The notes: generated from the sequence alone by a model not told the origin. A stretch of DNA of 64,000 nt from Noviluteimonas lactosilytica (GCF_020866925.1 NZ_JAJGAK010000002.1:372001-436000), one strand, 5' to 3'; positions 1 to 9,356 are shown, counted from the stretch's first letter. Program-made: numbers and translations.

Positions 1-238
1 GGCCGATGATCATCGTCGCCAGCTGCGTGACCAGGTACGTGCGCGCCTGCGACTCGTCGTCGTAGCCGCCGGTCATGTAGGCGCGCGCATCGCCGAGCTG
101 GCTGTATCGGCTGTAGACGTAGACCGCGAACAGCGTCCAGCACACGAAGATCGCGTACACGCTCGCCTTCCCCAGCACATTGCGTGCCGGAGGGGTGCGA
201 TGCTCTTCCGCGAGATCGGCGTAGGGAACGTCGGTCAT
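1..238 (-). CDS. Membrane protein of the exopolysaccharide cluster (5' part only)
   Basis: An ATG at 238 opens a frame that runs off the window edge after 79 codons. The first 25 or so residues are hydrophilic (MTDVPYADLAEEHRTPP). A hydrophobic segment follows at about residues 29-46, then a polar loop, and a second hydrophobic stretch begins near residue 70. It lies 35 bp downstream of the flippase gene on the same strand, so it is probably co-transcribed. A multi-pass membrane protein beside a Wzx would suit a Wzy-type polymerase, but nothing visible is diagnostic. That role is inference only. Confidence 0.6.
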   Translation of the reverse strand, partial: MTDVPYADLAEEHRTPPARNVLGKASVYAIFVCWTLFAVYVYSRYSQLGDARAYMTGGYDDESQARTYLVTQLATMIIG

Positions 239-273
239 GACGTTCTGATAACGATCTGGCCGTGAGCGGGAGG

Positions 274-1629
274 TCACGGGGCCATGCCCTTGGCGCGCTT
301 GAAGTGGCGCACGCCCCACCAGGTGCCCGCCAACAGGACCAGTTCGGCCACCACGGTGCCCCAGGCGGCGCCCATTTCGCCGAACTTCGGGATCAAGGCG
401 GCGTTCAGCAAAATCGCCACGACCGTCGCCCACACCATCGCCCAAACCCGGTAACGCATGTGGTCGTCGGTCAGCAGGGCCGCGCCCATCGAAGTCGACA
501 GGAACCGGATCGGCGGGCACAGCGCCAGCACCATCAGGATGTCGATGACGCGCGCGTACGCCTCGCCGAACAGCACGGGCACGACGTACGGCACCACCAC
601 CACCATCGCCGCACCGATCAGCACGCCGAGCGCGAACAGCGCGACGTTGCTGCGCTTGTAGACGAGCCAGAACTTCGGCGGGTTCTGCGCGGCCCAGTAA
701 TGCAGCTTGGCGAACAGGAACTTGTGGTAGATCGTCGCCGGAACCAGGTAGATCGCCATCATCACCGCGAGCGCGATCGCCCACTGGCCGGCCTGCGCGT
801 TGCTCCCCAGGTATTTCAGCAACACCGTGCTGACCTGGAAGAAGATCGGATACAGCACTGCGACCACGCCATAGGGCCACGCCATCGACCACAACTCGCG
901 CACGCCGGGCGTTGCGACGTCGGCATACGTTTCGGGTGCGGGACCGTGCCCCTTGAGGTCGATCTGGTTGCGCATGAACTGCAGCAGCGGCCGCGTCGAC
1001 CACAGGATCATCGCGATCGAAATCGCCGCGTAACTCGCCGCGACGAAACGCCCCGTCAGTTGCGGCACGAGCAGCAGCGAGATCGCCACCAGCATGCGCA
1101 TGAACGGCAACGCGAGCTGCCACGTCGCCATCGCCGCGAAGCGATCCTCGAGCCGGTACTTGTTGGTGAGCAGTTCGATCGCGAGCAGGTGCAGCACGAT
1201 CGGCGTCATCACCAGCAGGTCGAAGCGCGTGTCGGCATCCGGCGCGATCAGCAACGCCCAGCCGACGACGATCGACAACGCGATCAGCGTGGTGAACGCT
1301 ACGAAGCGCAGCGACGGCGCGATCCATCGACGCGCGCCCCACCCTTCCACGCCGTACACGCGCAGGCGGAACTGGTTGAGGCCGAAGCCCGCGAGCGGCG
1401 CGATCATCGTGACCGTCGCCAGCGACGAGGCGAACAGGCCGTAGTCCTGCGGACCCAGCTCGCGCGCGAGCAGCGTCTGGGTGAGGAACACGAACAAGGC
1501 TCCGAGCGCGGTGGCCGCGCCCAGCATCGAGATGGTCTTGAGTGCGCGCTTCCAGCCCGGAATGAGCCACTGCGCGATGCGCGACGGTTCGTCCACCATG
1601 CCTGTCGCGCCTGCCTGCGTCGGTTCCAT
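274..1629 (-). CDS. Wzx-type polysaccharide flippase (MOP/PST exporter family)
   Basis: A 451-residue, strongly hydrophobic protein with about 12-14 predicted membrane segments. It begins with a short cytoplasmic tail (MEPTQAGATGMVDEPSRIAQ) and a first segment around ISMLGAATALGALFVFLTQT, typical of the MOP superfamily that flips lipid-linked oligosaccharide repeat units across the inner membrane. Neighbours encode the initiating transferase, Wzc and Wzb, so the likely role is flippase of this Wzy-dependent pathway. The ATG at 1629 was chosen because the upstream in-frame extension is arginine-rich and lies beside a terminator hairpin; an ATG at 1599 is also possible. Family assignment is firm, substrate unknown. 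Confidence 0.85.
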   Translation of the reverse strand: MEPTQAGATGMVDEPSRIAQWLIPGWKRALKTISMLGAATALGALFVFLTQTLLARELGPQDYGLFASSLATVTMIAPLAGFGLNQFRLRVYGVEGWGARRWIAPSLRFVAFTTLIALSIVVGWALLIAPDADTRFDLLVMTPIVLHLLAIELLTNKYRLEDRFAAMATWQLALPFMRMLVAISLLLVPQLTGRFVAASYAAISIAMILWSTRPLLQFMRNQIDLKGHGPAPETYADVATPGVRELWSMAWPYGVVAVLYPIFFQVSTVLLKYLGSNAQAGQWAIALAVMMAIYLVPATIYHKFLFAKLHYWAAQNPPKFWLVYKRSNVALFALGVLIGAAMVVVVPYVVPVLFGEAYARVIDILMVLALCPPIRFLSTSMGAALLTDDHMRYRVWAMVWATVVAILLNAALIPKFGEMGAAWGTVVAELVLLAGTWWGVRHFKRAKGMAP

Positions 1630-1697
1630 GCCGTCCTTGCGACCGTGAAAGTGCGCGGACCTTATCGGCAGGAACGTGAAGGACGGGTGCGACAGGC

Positions 1698-1736
1698 AAA
1701 AAAAGGGGAGGAAGCGCCCCCCAGCGCTTCCTCCCC
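1698..1736 (-). terminator. Rho-independent terminator after the beta-helix gene
   Basis: On the minus strand a perfect 13-bp stem (1724-1736 with 1705-1717, six-base loop) is followed directly by seven T residues (A run at 1698-1704 on the plus strand). It lies 107 bp past the stop of the beta-helix gene and before the flippase start, so the flippase and the next gene probably have their own promoter or depend on read-through. Confidence 0.9.
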
Positions 1737-1842
1737 GCGGCGGGTCGCATGCGTGCACCGCCGTTGGTGTCTTTTTCCCGTAATCCCGGGATGCGAAACG
1801 TGATCGGCTAAGCAGGGCGCGTGGCCATCACGGCCGACCGCA

Positions 1843-2922
1843 TCATTGCAGGCGATTGCCCGGCCCGATCTGCGGGCGATACGCGTCGGCCGCGACTTCC
1901 AGGTGGTGCGCCCAGCGCGGGTCGTCGATGCCTTCGGGCCTGCGGCGCCGGCCCGGCGCGTTGCCTTCGAAGGTGTTGTTCGCAATGCGCACACCGCGCG
2001 ACTGCTTGCGCAGCAGGATGCCGACCTTCGCGTTGTCGCGGATGCGGTTGCCTTCGATGGCCAGCCCGTTCGCGCCGACCGCGAGGATGCCGGGATTGCG
2101 GTTGCGCTCGATCGTGCAGTCGCGGATCGCCACGTCGTGCGTGTCCAGCCACACCTGGATGCCCGGGCCGCGGTTGCCGTGGCAATGGCAACGTTCGATG
2201 CGCACGTCCTTCGCCGGATCGCCCTTGTCGGGTTCGACGTCGATGCCCGCCATCGGCGGCGTGCCGCCGGTGCCCGCGAATTCGCAGTCGTGCACCCACA
2301 CGCGGCGCGAACGGCCGACCGACAATCCCTGGCGGCGATTGCCGATGCTTTTCACGTTGGCGATCTCCACGTCCATGCTCGGTCGCGGGTCGTTCTTTCC
2401 GCGGCGCTTGCCGCCGATCGAAATGCCATCGCCCCAGCAGCGCGAGATGTGGATGTCGCGCACGACCACGCGCACGCCGTCGTAGATCGCGATGCCGTGG
2501 CCCCACTCGCCTTCGGTGCCGAGGTGGCGATCGCGATCGCCGACGATGCGCCCGCCGCTGATCTGCACGTCATGCACGGCCTGCACGAGCAGCACGTACG
2601 AACGCGGCGCCGCGTTGGGGATCGCATGCAACTCCGCGTCCTTCGCCATCTGCAGATGCACGCCGTTGCGCAGGCGCACGCTGCGCAGCGTGTCGATGCG
2701 ATAGACGCCGGCCGGCACGCGCACGACGCCACCACCGCGCAGCGAATCGATCGCGGCCTGGAAGGCGCGCGTATCGTCGCCGGTGCCGTCGCCGCGCGCG
2801 CCGAAGCGGCGCACGTCGACGGTGGGCCCGCTCTTCGTCTTCGCGAATGCGGCGGGCGCGAGCGCGAGGAACGACAACGCCCCCGCGGCCCGCGCGAGCA
2901 GCGCGCGCCGCGACAGCGACAT
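1843..2922 (-). CDS. Tat-exported right-handed beta-helix protein (pectate-lyase-superfamily fold)
   Basis: A 359-residue protein. The N-terminus MSLSRRALLARAAGALSF carries a twin-arginine motif, a hydrophobic stretch and an AxA cleavage site (PAAFA), so export by Tat is likely. Next comes the segment VRRFGARGDGTGDDTRAFQAA, characteristic of pectate-lyase-like beta-helix proteins, then repeated 20-25-residue rungs with short hydrophobic strands (VAIRDCTIERN, LAIEGNRIRDN, VRIANNTFEGN). Such proteins usually bind or cleave polysaccharide, so it may trim or modify the local exopolymer; catalytic residues cannot be assigned. The start overlaps the stop of the upstream gene by one base, indicating translational coupling. 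Confidence 0.85.
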   Translation of the reverse strand: MSLSRRALLARAAGALSFLALAPAAFAKTKSGPTVDVRRFGARGDGTGDDTRAFQAAIDSLRGGGVVRVPAGVYRIDTLRSVRLRNGVHLQMAKDAELHAIPNAAPRSYVLLVQAVHDVQISGGRIVGDRDRHLGTEGEWGHGIAIYDGVRVVVRDIHISRCWGDGISIGGKRRGKNDPRPSMDVEIANVKSIGNRRQGLSVGRSRRVWVHDCEFAGTGGTPPMAGIDVEPDKGDPAKDVRIERCHCHGNRGPGIQVWLDTHDVAIRDCTIERNRNPGILAVGANGLAIEGNRIRDNAKVGILLRKQSRGVRIANNTFEGNAPGRRRRPEGIDDPRWAHHLEVAADAYRPQIGPGNRLQ

Positions 2923-4397
2923 CAGGCCCCGCGGGTGCGGTGCAACTGGATCCATGGCAGCACCACTGCGAGCAGGTAGAACTTCGAGGCGTGGTACTTG
3001 TTGTCCAGGCTCTTGCGGTTGCGATCGAGCCACGTCACCGCGCCCGGCAGCACGTCGCGCGCCTGCACCGCGAAATCGCGCACGGTGTCGTAGCGGGTCT
3101 TCGCAAGGCCGCGCACGTCGAACCGGAAGCTGCCCTTCGTCTTGACGTACGGCAAGTCGGGGAAGCGCGTGGCGATGTGGTCGCGCACGAGGATCTTGTT
3201 CGCGTGCGTGACCGGGTCGATCATCATGTGCGGCGGCACTTCGCGATACACCCACTCGCGGAAGCGCACGTCGGTGAACGGGTACACCGCGTTGAGCCCG
3301 AGCGCCGCGCAGGTGTACAGCCCCTTCGCGAATGCGCCCGCGGAACCGGCGATCGACGCCGACATGTCGCGCCATTCGTCCTCGCTCGTCGCCGACGCGA
3401 TCTCCGACAGGAACGGTTGCAGGCGCGAGCGCGAGCGATCCGACACGGGCTTGCCGAACATTTCGTCGACTTCCGCATCGGTGAAGCGCGAGCCGGGGAA
3501 CACGCGCTCGATGGTGTTCATCTGCAGCGTGCCGAGCAGGAACGACGCGGTGAAGCTGCGATCGAGCAACGGCAGCGTCGACACGCCCGGCGGCAGGCGC
3601 ACCGAGCGCGAGAGCCACTTGAGGATGCGCTGCTGGCGCGACACCGGCATGCCGAAGTAGCTGTCGGCCCCGAGCCCGTCGAGCACGCCGTCGCCGGCGC
3701 GCGCGCCGATCTCGGTCGCGAGGTCCACGTACGACAACAACGCGAAGTCCGCGGTGAGCAGCGGCATGCGGTCGGCGACCGCGAGGTAACGGTCGTAGGC
3801 GCGGCCCGGATCGCACACCAGCGATTCGTGCCGCAGGCCCAGCGTGCTCGCGACGAAACGCGCCGAATCCACTTCGTCCTCTTCGCGACCGCCGAGGTAT
3901 GTCAGGCAGATCGTGTCGGGCCGCGCGTCGGCGACCGCGATGGCGAGCGTCGTCGAATCCTTGCCGCCGCTCTGCAACATCCACGGCTGCCGCACTTCGC
4001 AGGTCGAGGTCGTGACCGCTTCGCACAACAGGCGGTGGTACGTGCCGACCCAGTCGGTGTCATGGTCCGGGTGCGCGGGATCGGTGTCGCCGCGCTTGCC
4101 CGAATCGCGGAACTTGAAGTGGAACTCCGGGTTCGCATACATGTCCTGCGACGGACAGAAGCCGAAGGTCACAAGCTTCACGTCCTCGAAGATCGAGTGC
4201 GGCGGATACACGAAAGCATTGCGCAGCACGTCGGCGACCGACACCAGGTCGATCTTCCGCGCGGCATCGCCCTCGACGGACAGCCCGGCGAAATCGGGCC
4301 GGCCGTAGTACGGCGACATCATGATCTGCGTGCGCGCGGGCCTGGTCGGCGGCGCGGGCGACGGGACGGCATGCGGAGCCAGCAGCGAAACGTTCAT
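2922..4397 (-). CDS. Asparagine-synthase-like amidotransferase, synthetase domain only
   Basis: A 491-residue protein with the PP-loop ATP-binding motif LQSGGKDSTTLA and the downstream DGLGADSYFG segment, matching the C-terminal synthetase domain of AsnB-type enzymes. The usual N-terminal glutaminase domain, which needs a catalytic Cys at position 2, is absent: the protein starts MNVSLLAPHAV. It may use free ammonia, a separate amidotransferase, or catalyse another adenylation. Two bases separate it from the Wzc gene and it overlaps the beta-helix gene, so it is embedded in the exopolysaccharide operon. Amidation of an acidic sugar in the polymer is a reasonable inference. A later ATG at about codon 26 is possible. 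Confidence 0.8.
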   Translation of the reverse strand: MNVSLLAPHAVPSPAPPTRPARTQIMMSPYYGRPDFAGLSVEGDAARKIDLVSVADVLRNAFVYPPHSIFEDVKLVTFGFCPSQDMYANPEFHFKFRDSGKRGDTDPAHPDHDTDWVGTYHRLLCEAVTTSTCEVRQPWMLQSGGKDSTTLAIAVADARPDTICLTYLGGREEDEVDSARFVASTLGLRHESLVCDPGRAYDRYLAVADRMPLLTADFALLSYVDLATEIGARAGDGVLDGLGADSYFGMPVSRQQRILKWLSRSVRLPPGVSTLPLLDRSFTASFLLGTLQMNTIERVFPGSRFTDAEVDEMFGKPVSDRSRSRLQPFLSEIASATSEDEWRDMSASIAGSAGAFAKGLYTCAALGLNAVYPFTDVRFREWVYREVPPHMMIDPVTHANKILVRDHIATRFPDLPYVKTKGSFRFDVRGLAKTRYDTVRDFAVQARDVLPGAVTWLDRNRKSLDNKYHASKFYLLAVVLPWIQLHRTRGA

Positions 4398-4399
4398 GG

Positions 4400-6658
4400 T
4401 CAGCGATAAGCCTTGTGGGTGCCGGTCTGCTGGCTCGGCAGGTACTCGTAATAGGTGTAGGCGTAGTGGCCGCCGCTGCGCTTCTGCACGCCGTTGAAGA
4501 TCGCGCCCTTCACTTCCACGCCGTTCTGTTCCAGGCGCTGCTTGGCGAGCGCGATCTCGCGCTGCTGGTTCAGGCCGAAGCGCACCACCATCAGGCAGGT
4601 GCCGACCTGGTGGCCGATCACCGCGGCGTCGGTCACCGCCAGCACCGGCGGCGTATCGATGATCACGATGTCGTAGCGCGGGCCGCACTGTTCGAGCAGT
4701 TCGTTGAACGCCGGATTCATCAGCAGCTCCGACGGGTTCGGCGGGATCTCGCCGCGCGAAATGAACGACAGGTTGTCGGTGCCCGCCACGCGGCGGATCG
4801 CTTCTTCCAGCGGGATCTGGCCGGTGATCAATTCCGACAGGCCGCCTTCCGAACGCACGCCCACCGCGTGGTGCAGCGTGCCGCGACGCATGTCGGCGTC
4901 GATCAGCAACACGCGCTGGCCCGCCTGCGCCATCGTCACCGCCAGGTTGGCGCAGACGAAGGTCTTGCCGACGCCGGGGCTCGGCGCGGAGATCATCAGC
5001 AGGTTGTTCTTGGTCTTGAAGCGCGCGAAGTGCAGGCTCGTGCGCAGGCTGCGCAGCGCTTCCATCGCAAGGTCGGTCGGTGCGTTGAGCGCGAGCAGGC
5101 GCTGGTTGCCGTTGGCGAAGCGCTGCGGATTGACGGTGAGTTCGCGGCCGCGCTCGCTGTACGGGATCGACGCGTACACCGGCAGGCCGAGCAGTTCGAT
5201 GTCGGCCGGATCTTCGACGCCGCGACGCATCATCTGCCGCGTCAGCACGAAGCCGAACATCACCAGCGCGCCGACCAGCGTGCCGCCGGCGAGCACCGGC
5301 AGCGGCTTCGGCCACGCCGGGCGTTCGTAGTCGACCGCGGCCGGATCGATCACGCGCGCGTTGCCGATCGCGCTGGCGCGCGCGATGTCGAGCTGCTGCG
5401 CCTGGTCGAGCAGGCTGGCGTAGGTCTGGTTGGTGACTTCGACGTCGCGCGTCAGGCGGAACAGGTTCTGCTGCGTTTCCGGCAGCTCCGCGATCTGGCC
5501 GCGCAGGCCCGCCTTCTGCGCCTCGAACTGGCCGATCTGCGCGAGCAGCGCCTTGTACGTCGGATGGTTCGGCGTGAAGCGGCTGGCGAGGTCGGCCTGC
5601 TGGATGCGCAGCTGGCTGATCGCCGAATCGATCGACACCGTCTGGTTGAGCAGCGATTGGTTCTGCACGGTGACGTCGAGCGTCTGCGTCTTCGTCTGGT
5701 AGTCGGTCAACGCGGCTTGCGCCTTGTCCAGTTCCTTGCGCACGTTCGGCAACTGGCGCTTCACGAACTGCAGGCGCTTGGCCGCTTCGGCCGAGTTCCG
5801 CGCCACGTTCTGGTGCACGTACGCGCGGCTGATCTGCTCGAGCACCTGGCGCGCGAGGATCGGGTCTTCGTTCTGGTAGCTCAGCGCGATGACGCCCGAA
5901 TCGCGGCCCTGTTCGGACGCGCTGATGTCGCGGCGCAGCTGGCCGAGGATCGCGAGCGTATTGAGGCGGGTGACATCGAAGCGCATGCCCGGGTTGGCCG
6001 CCATCGAACGCACCAGCATATGCACGCCGCCGCTCTGCGCCGGTTGACCCACGACGCCGCTGATCAGCGCGTCGCCGTCGGGACCGTACAGCGTGTAGCT
6101 GTTCGCATCGCCGGCCACCAGGCGCAGCGGTTGGTCGATCAGGTGTTCCGGCACGTCCAGGCGCGCGATGTCGACGCGGTCGCCGCCCCAGCCGTAACGA
6201 TTCAGGCCGAACCACGGCTCGGCGACTTCGCCGGAATCGGCCGGATGGTTGCGCGCGATGTAGTTGCCGAACACCGGGAAGCGCGCGGGCTTGACCTGCA
6301 CGTCGAGGTCGAGGTTGTCGAGCGCTTCGCTCAGCACGCTGCGCGAGGTGAGCAGCTGGATCTCGGTGGCCGCCGGCGATTCGGCCGACGCGGTCTGCGC
6401 GGCGGAGTTCGCCGACAGGCCCGGGAACGTCGGCGTGCGGCGTTCCACCTGCACGGTGGCGGTCGATTCGTACATCGGCGTGGCGAGCACGACGTACAGC
6501 AGGCTCGCCAGCAGGAACATCAACGTGCCGAACGCGATCAGCTTCTTGTGGTCGCCGACCGTGGTGAACAGCGTGCGCAGATCGATCTCTTCATCGCGCA
6601 CCGAACTGGGCGCGATGTGCGGCGGCGGCGTGGTGCGGGTCGAAAGGTAAGTCGCCAT
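4400..6658 (-). CDS. Polysaccharide co-polymerase / tyrosine autokinase (Wzc type)
   Basis: A 752-residue inner-membrane protein. It has an N-terminal Wzz domain with a first membrane segment near residues 39-60, a long periplasmic coiled-coil part, a second membrane segment near 475-495 and a cytoplasmic BY-kinase domain. Walker A is SAPSPGVGKTF (about 557-567), Walker A' VLLIDADM (583-590) and Walker B DIVIIDTPP (663-671). The C-terminus carries the expected tyrosine cluster, Y732, Y734, Y736, Y737, Y739 and Y751. Such proteins control chain length and export of Wzy-dependent polymers through cyclic autophosphorylation, reversed by the Wzb phosphatase encoded nearby. Symbol left blank because the polymer is unidentified. 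Confidence 0.95.
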   Translation of the reverse strand: MATYLSTRTTPPPHIAPSSVRDEEIDLRTLFTTVGDHKKLIAFGTLMFLLASLLYVVLATPMYESTATVQVERRTPTFPGLSANSAAQTASAESPAATEIQLLTSRSVLSEALDNLDLDVQVKPARFPVFGNYIARNHPADSGEVAEPWFGLNRYGWGGDRVDIARLDVPEHLIDQPLRLVAGDANSYTLYGPDGDALISGVVGQPAQSGGVHMLVRSMAANPGMRFDVTRLNTLAILGQLRRDISASEQGRDSGVIALSYQNEDPILARQVLEQISRAYVHQNVARNSAEAAKRLQFVKRQLPNVRKELDKAQAALTDYQTKTQTLDVTVQNQSLLNQTVSIDSAISQLRIQQADLASRFTPNHPTYKALLAQIGQFEAQKAGLRGQIAELPETQQNLFRLTRDVEVTNQTYASLLDQAQQLDIARASAIGNARVIDPAAVDYERPAWPKPLPVLAGGTLVGALVMFGFVLTRQMMRRGVEDPADIELLGLPVYASIPYSERGRELTVNPQRFANGNQRLLALNAPTDLAMEALRSLRTSLHFARFKTKNNLLMISAPSPGVGKTFVCANLAVTMAQAGQRVLLIDADMRRGTLHHAVGVRSEGGLSELITGQIPLEEAIRRVAGTDNLSFISRGEIPPNPSELLMNPAFNELLEQCGPRYDIVIIDTPPVLAVTDAAVIGHQVGTCLMVVRFGLNQQREIALAKQRLEQNGVEVKGAIFNGVQKRSGGHYAYTYYEYLPSQQTGTHKAYR

Positions 6659-6779
6659 GTCGTCTCGCTTTCAAAGAAAAATAGGTATGTCGTCGTCGTG
6701 TCGCGGTGTCGTGCAGTCGCACGCGACGCACGCCGTGCGCCGCGCCCTGCTTCCCTGGCCCCAGCCGTCCCCTGGGCCT

Positions 6780-9104
6780 TCAGGACACTCCGCGCACGCG
6801 TTCGAAGCGCGGCAGCCCCGCTGCCGGCACCAGCGGCACGACCGTGGCCGGGCTCGGCCGCATCGCGGCCAGCGCTTCCACGATCCGCTCGCACGCATCC
6901 ACGCGCGGCCGCTCATCGTTGCGCAGCATTTCCCACGCACGACGGTCGGACATCAGATTCAGTACGACATCGGAGATCGTTTGCTCGTGAACATCGATAC
7001 GGCGGATGTTCGGCATCTCGCTTGTGAGGGGGCTCGCGTTCAGCCCCGGCTCGCCCGCCCCGTTCAGCAGCAGCACCGGCTTGCCCAGCGGCGCTGCCTC
7101 GGCGGCGCATTCGCCGGCGACGGCAAGCGTCAGGTAGGCGGCATCGGCCAGGTACGCGAACGCGGTGTAATCCCCCGGCGCAACCAGATGGATATTCGCG
7201 AATGCGCCGAGCATCCCGTCGATTCCATCCATGTTGCGCGAGGGTGGCAGCAGGCAAACGATGTCGTAGTCCGGCCGGCGCAGCGCGATCCGCCGCAGCG
7301 CCCGGGCGAGCGGCTCCAGGCGCTCGCCCATCTTTTCGCGCCCCAGCACCAGGAGGAGCGGCGCGTTTTCGCGGAGGAAGCCGAAGCGCTGCGTGAGTTC
7401 GCGCTGCAACTGCTCGTCTTCGTGCAGCCGGTCGACCGCGGTATGCAAGGTGCGTGCCGCCGGATCTCCGGTCACGACCACGCGGTCGGACGGCACGCCG
7501 TCGGCGACGAGCGAGCGGCCGACCGACTCGGTCGCGGTGAAGTGCATCGCGGCCAGCGAACCCATCACCTTGCGCGACGCATCGAGGACATCGCGGCCGC
7601 CCGGGGCGCCCGCCGCTTCGACGCACGCCACCGGGATGTGCTGGTAGGTCGCGGCCAGCGTGGTCGCCACGCTCGTCGGCGCGCCGGCCGGCACGACCAC
7701 GACGTCGGGGCGGAATTCGCTGAGCAGGCGATCGAGCGTGCCGAGCGCGGCGGACGTGACCTGCGCATCGTCGTCGGCGGAGGCCAGCGTCACGCGCACG
7801 TCGGGCGCGAGATCGAACAGGCCGAGCACGCCTTCCGATTGCGTGTCGTCGGTCGCTGCGATCACCACGCGGGCGTCGAAGCGTCCGTCGCGCGCCATCT
7901 GTTCGGCGATCGGTGCGATCTGCGCGGCGTCGCTCGACGCGCTCAGCACGCACAACGCCTTCATCAGGCCGGGCTGCGACGGCGTGGCCTCGACCATCGC
8001 GGGCGTCGACGCGTACACCGCGGGCGCCGGCACATGTTCGACGATCGCGACCTGCGGCTTCGCGAACGCGCGGCCCATCGCTTCGATCGCCTGCGGCAAA
8101 CGTGCGAGGTACAGCGCGAACACGAACGCGAACGCACCCAGGCTCGCCACTTCCGGCAGGTTGCGCAGCGCGTAGCCGAGACCGCCGAGCAGCAGGCCGG
8201 CGAGCACGATGATGCCGAGCGTGGCGCGCGACGAGAAACCGGCGTCGCACAACAGATGATGCAGATGCTGGCGATCGGGCTCGAACGGCGAACGGCCCAG
8301 GCGCATGCGGCGATGCATGACGCCGACGGTGTCCATCACCGGAATGGCGATGCACCACAGCGTGTCGACCGGCGCGAGCACGCCGACCTTGCCATGGCTC
8401 AGATAGATCAGGCTCCACGCCATCAGGAAGCCGATGAGCGTGCTGCCCGCATCGCCCATGAAGATCTTGCGGCCGTCGGGCCAGCCGAGATTGACCGCGA
8501 GGTATGGCACGAGCGAGGCGAACAGCACCTGCAACAGCAGCACCACGCCGAGCGCCGGCCAGCTTCCGCCGGCGAACAGCAGGATCGTGCCGATGCTGAC
8601 CATCGCCATGCCCGCGGCGAGGCCGTCGATGCCGTCCATCATGTTGAACGCGTTGACCAGGCCGATGACCGCGACGATCGTGATCGGGATGCCGAGCAGT
8701 CCGAGCTGCAGGTCGATGCCCTCGCCGAGCAGGTGCCCGGCGCTGTCGAGATAGATGCCGGTCGCGCCGATCACCAGCCACGCGGTGCATGCCTGGATGA
8801 TGAGGCGCGAACGCACGCTCATGTTGTTGAGGTCGTCGACCGCGCCGGTCATGACGATCAGCGCGCACGGCACGAGCAGGCTCGCGACGAACGCGTCGAC
8901 ATACCCCAGGTAGGTCAGGCCCGCGACCGTGCCGAGGAAGAAGCACAGCCCGCCGATGAGGGGAACGCGACCCTTATGCGCCTTGCGCCCGCCCGGCTTG
9001 TCGACCAGGCCCAGTCGCCGCGCGACCGGGCGCAGCGAAAAGATCGAGAACAAGGTGACGGCCAATGCGATCGCGCTCGCGGCCACCAGTTTTGCTTCTT
9101 CCAT
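6780..9104 (-). CDS. WecA/MraY-like glycosyl-1-phosphate transferase fused to a degenerate WecB-like domain
   Basis: A 774-residue two-part protein. Residues 1-345 form a polytopic membrane enzyme with the polyprenyl-phosphate hexose-1-phosphate transferase signatures: AVDDLNN (D90, D91), NAFNMMDGIDGLA (D157), MGDAGS (D218) and RQHLHHLL. It should load the first sugar phosphate onto undecaprenyl phosphate. Residues 382-774 align with UDP-GlcNAc 2-epimerase (WecB) in order (RPDVVVVPAG, IPVACVEAAGAP, DRVVVTGDP), but the HGDT, RTGD, GHRRE and DSGG motifs are altered or absent. That half is probably non-catalytic. The ATG at 9104 was preferred over an upstream start at 9188 because the extension has no domain character. 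Identity of the initiating sugar is unknown. Confidence 0.85.
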   Translation of the reverse strand: MEEAKLVAASAIALAVTLFSIFSLRPVARRLGLVDKPGGRKAHKGRVPLIGGLCFFLGTVAGLTYLGYVDAFVASLLVPCALIVMTGAVDDLNNMSVRSRLIIQACTAWLVIGATGIYLDSAGHLLGEGIDLQLGLLGIPITIVAVIGLVNAFNMMDGIDGLAAGMAMVSIGTILLFAGGSWPALGVVLLLQVLFASLVPYLAVNLGWPDGRKIFMGDAGSTLIGFLMAWSLIYLSHGKVGVLAPVDTLWCIAIPVMDTVGVMHRRMRLGRSPFEPDRQHLHHLLCDAGFSSRATLGIIVLAGLLLGGLGYALRNLPEVASLGAFAFVFALYLARLPQAIEAMGRAFAKPQVAIVEHVPAPAVYASTPAMVEATPSQPGLMKALCVLSASSDAAQIAPIAEQMARDGRFDARVVIAATDDTQSEGVLGLFDLAPDVRVTLASADDDAQVTSAALGTLDRLLSEFRPDVVVVPAGAPTSVATTLAATYQHIPVACVEAAGAPGGRDVLDASRKVMGSLAAMHFTATESVGRSLVADGVPSDRVVVTGDPAARTLHTAVDRLHEDEQLQRELTQRFGFLRENAPLLLVLGREKMGERLEPLARALRRIALRRPDYDIVCLLPPSRNMDGIDGMLGAFANIHLVAPGDYTAFAYLADAAYLTLAVAGECAAEAAPLGKPVLLLNGAGEPGLNASPLTSEMPNIRRIDVHEQTISDVVLNLMSDRRAWEMLRNDERPRVDACERIVEALAAMRPSPATVVPLVPAAGLPRFERVRGVS

Positions 9105-9356
9105 GTGCGCCTCTCGATGACCGGGATCGAAGGGCGCGCTTGCATGCACCGCCCCCTGCCCGTTGCGCGCGCCCTCCAGTAAACGCACTGGTGCGGCGCA
9201 ACAGGTTCAGGAAAGGCTAGGGATGCGCGGTTGATGGGAAGATGAAGAAAAAGCGTTAAACCAGCGCTGGATGCTGCCGATCATGCATCTGTTCAGTAAC
9301 GTTCATCCGCATGGCCGGTCGCGTTGCCGGCGTGCGTTTAGGTCAGGTTGCGGATG
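9105..9356. other. Intergenic leader upstream of the exopolysaccharide operon
   Basis: About 250 bp separate the phosphatase gene from the initiating transferase. An A-rich patch near 9240-9262 (T-rich on the transcribed minus strand) is the most AT-rich part and a plausible promoter area. No -10/-35 pair is convincing, and no gene is seen. Confidence 0.4.

Noticed and set aside
2922-6215. A single long minus-strand frame joining part of the Wzc region to the asparagine-synthase gene
   Set aside because: The upstream part is out of frame with Wzc and lacks protein character; the real start is the ATG at 4397, two bases after the Wzc stop.
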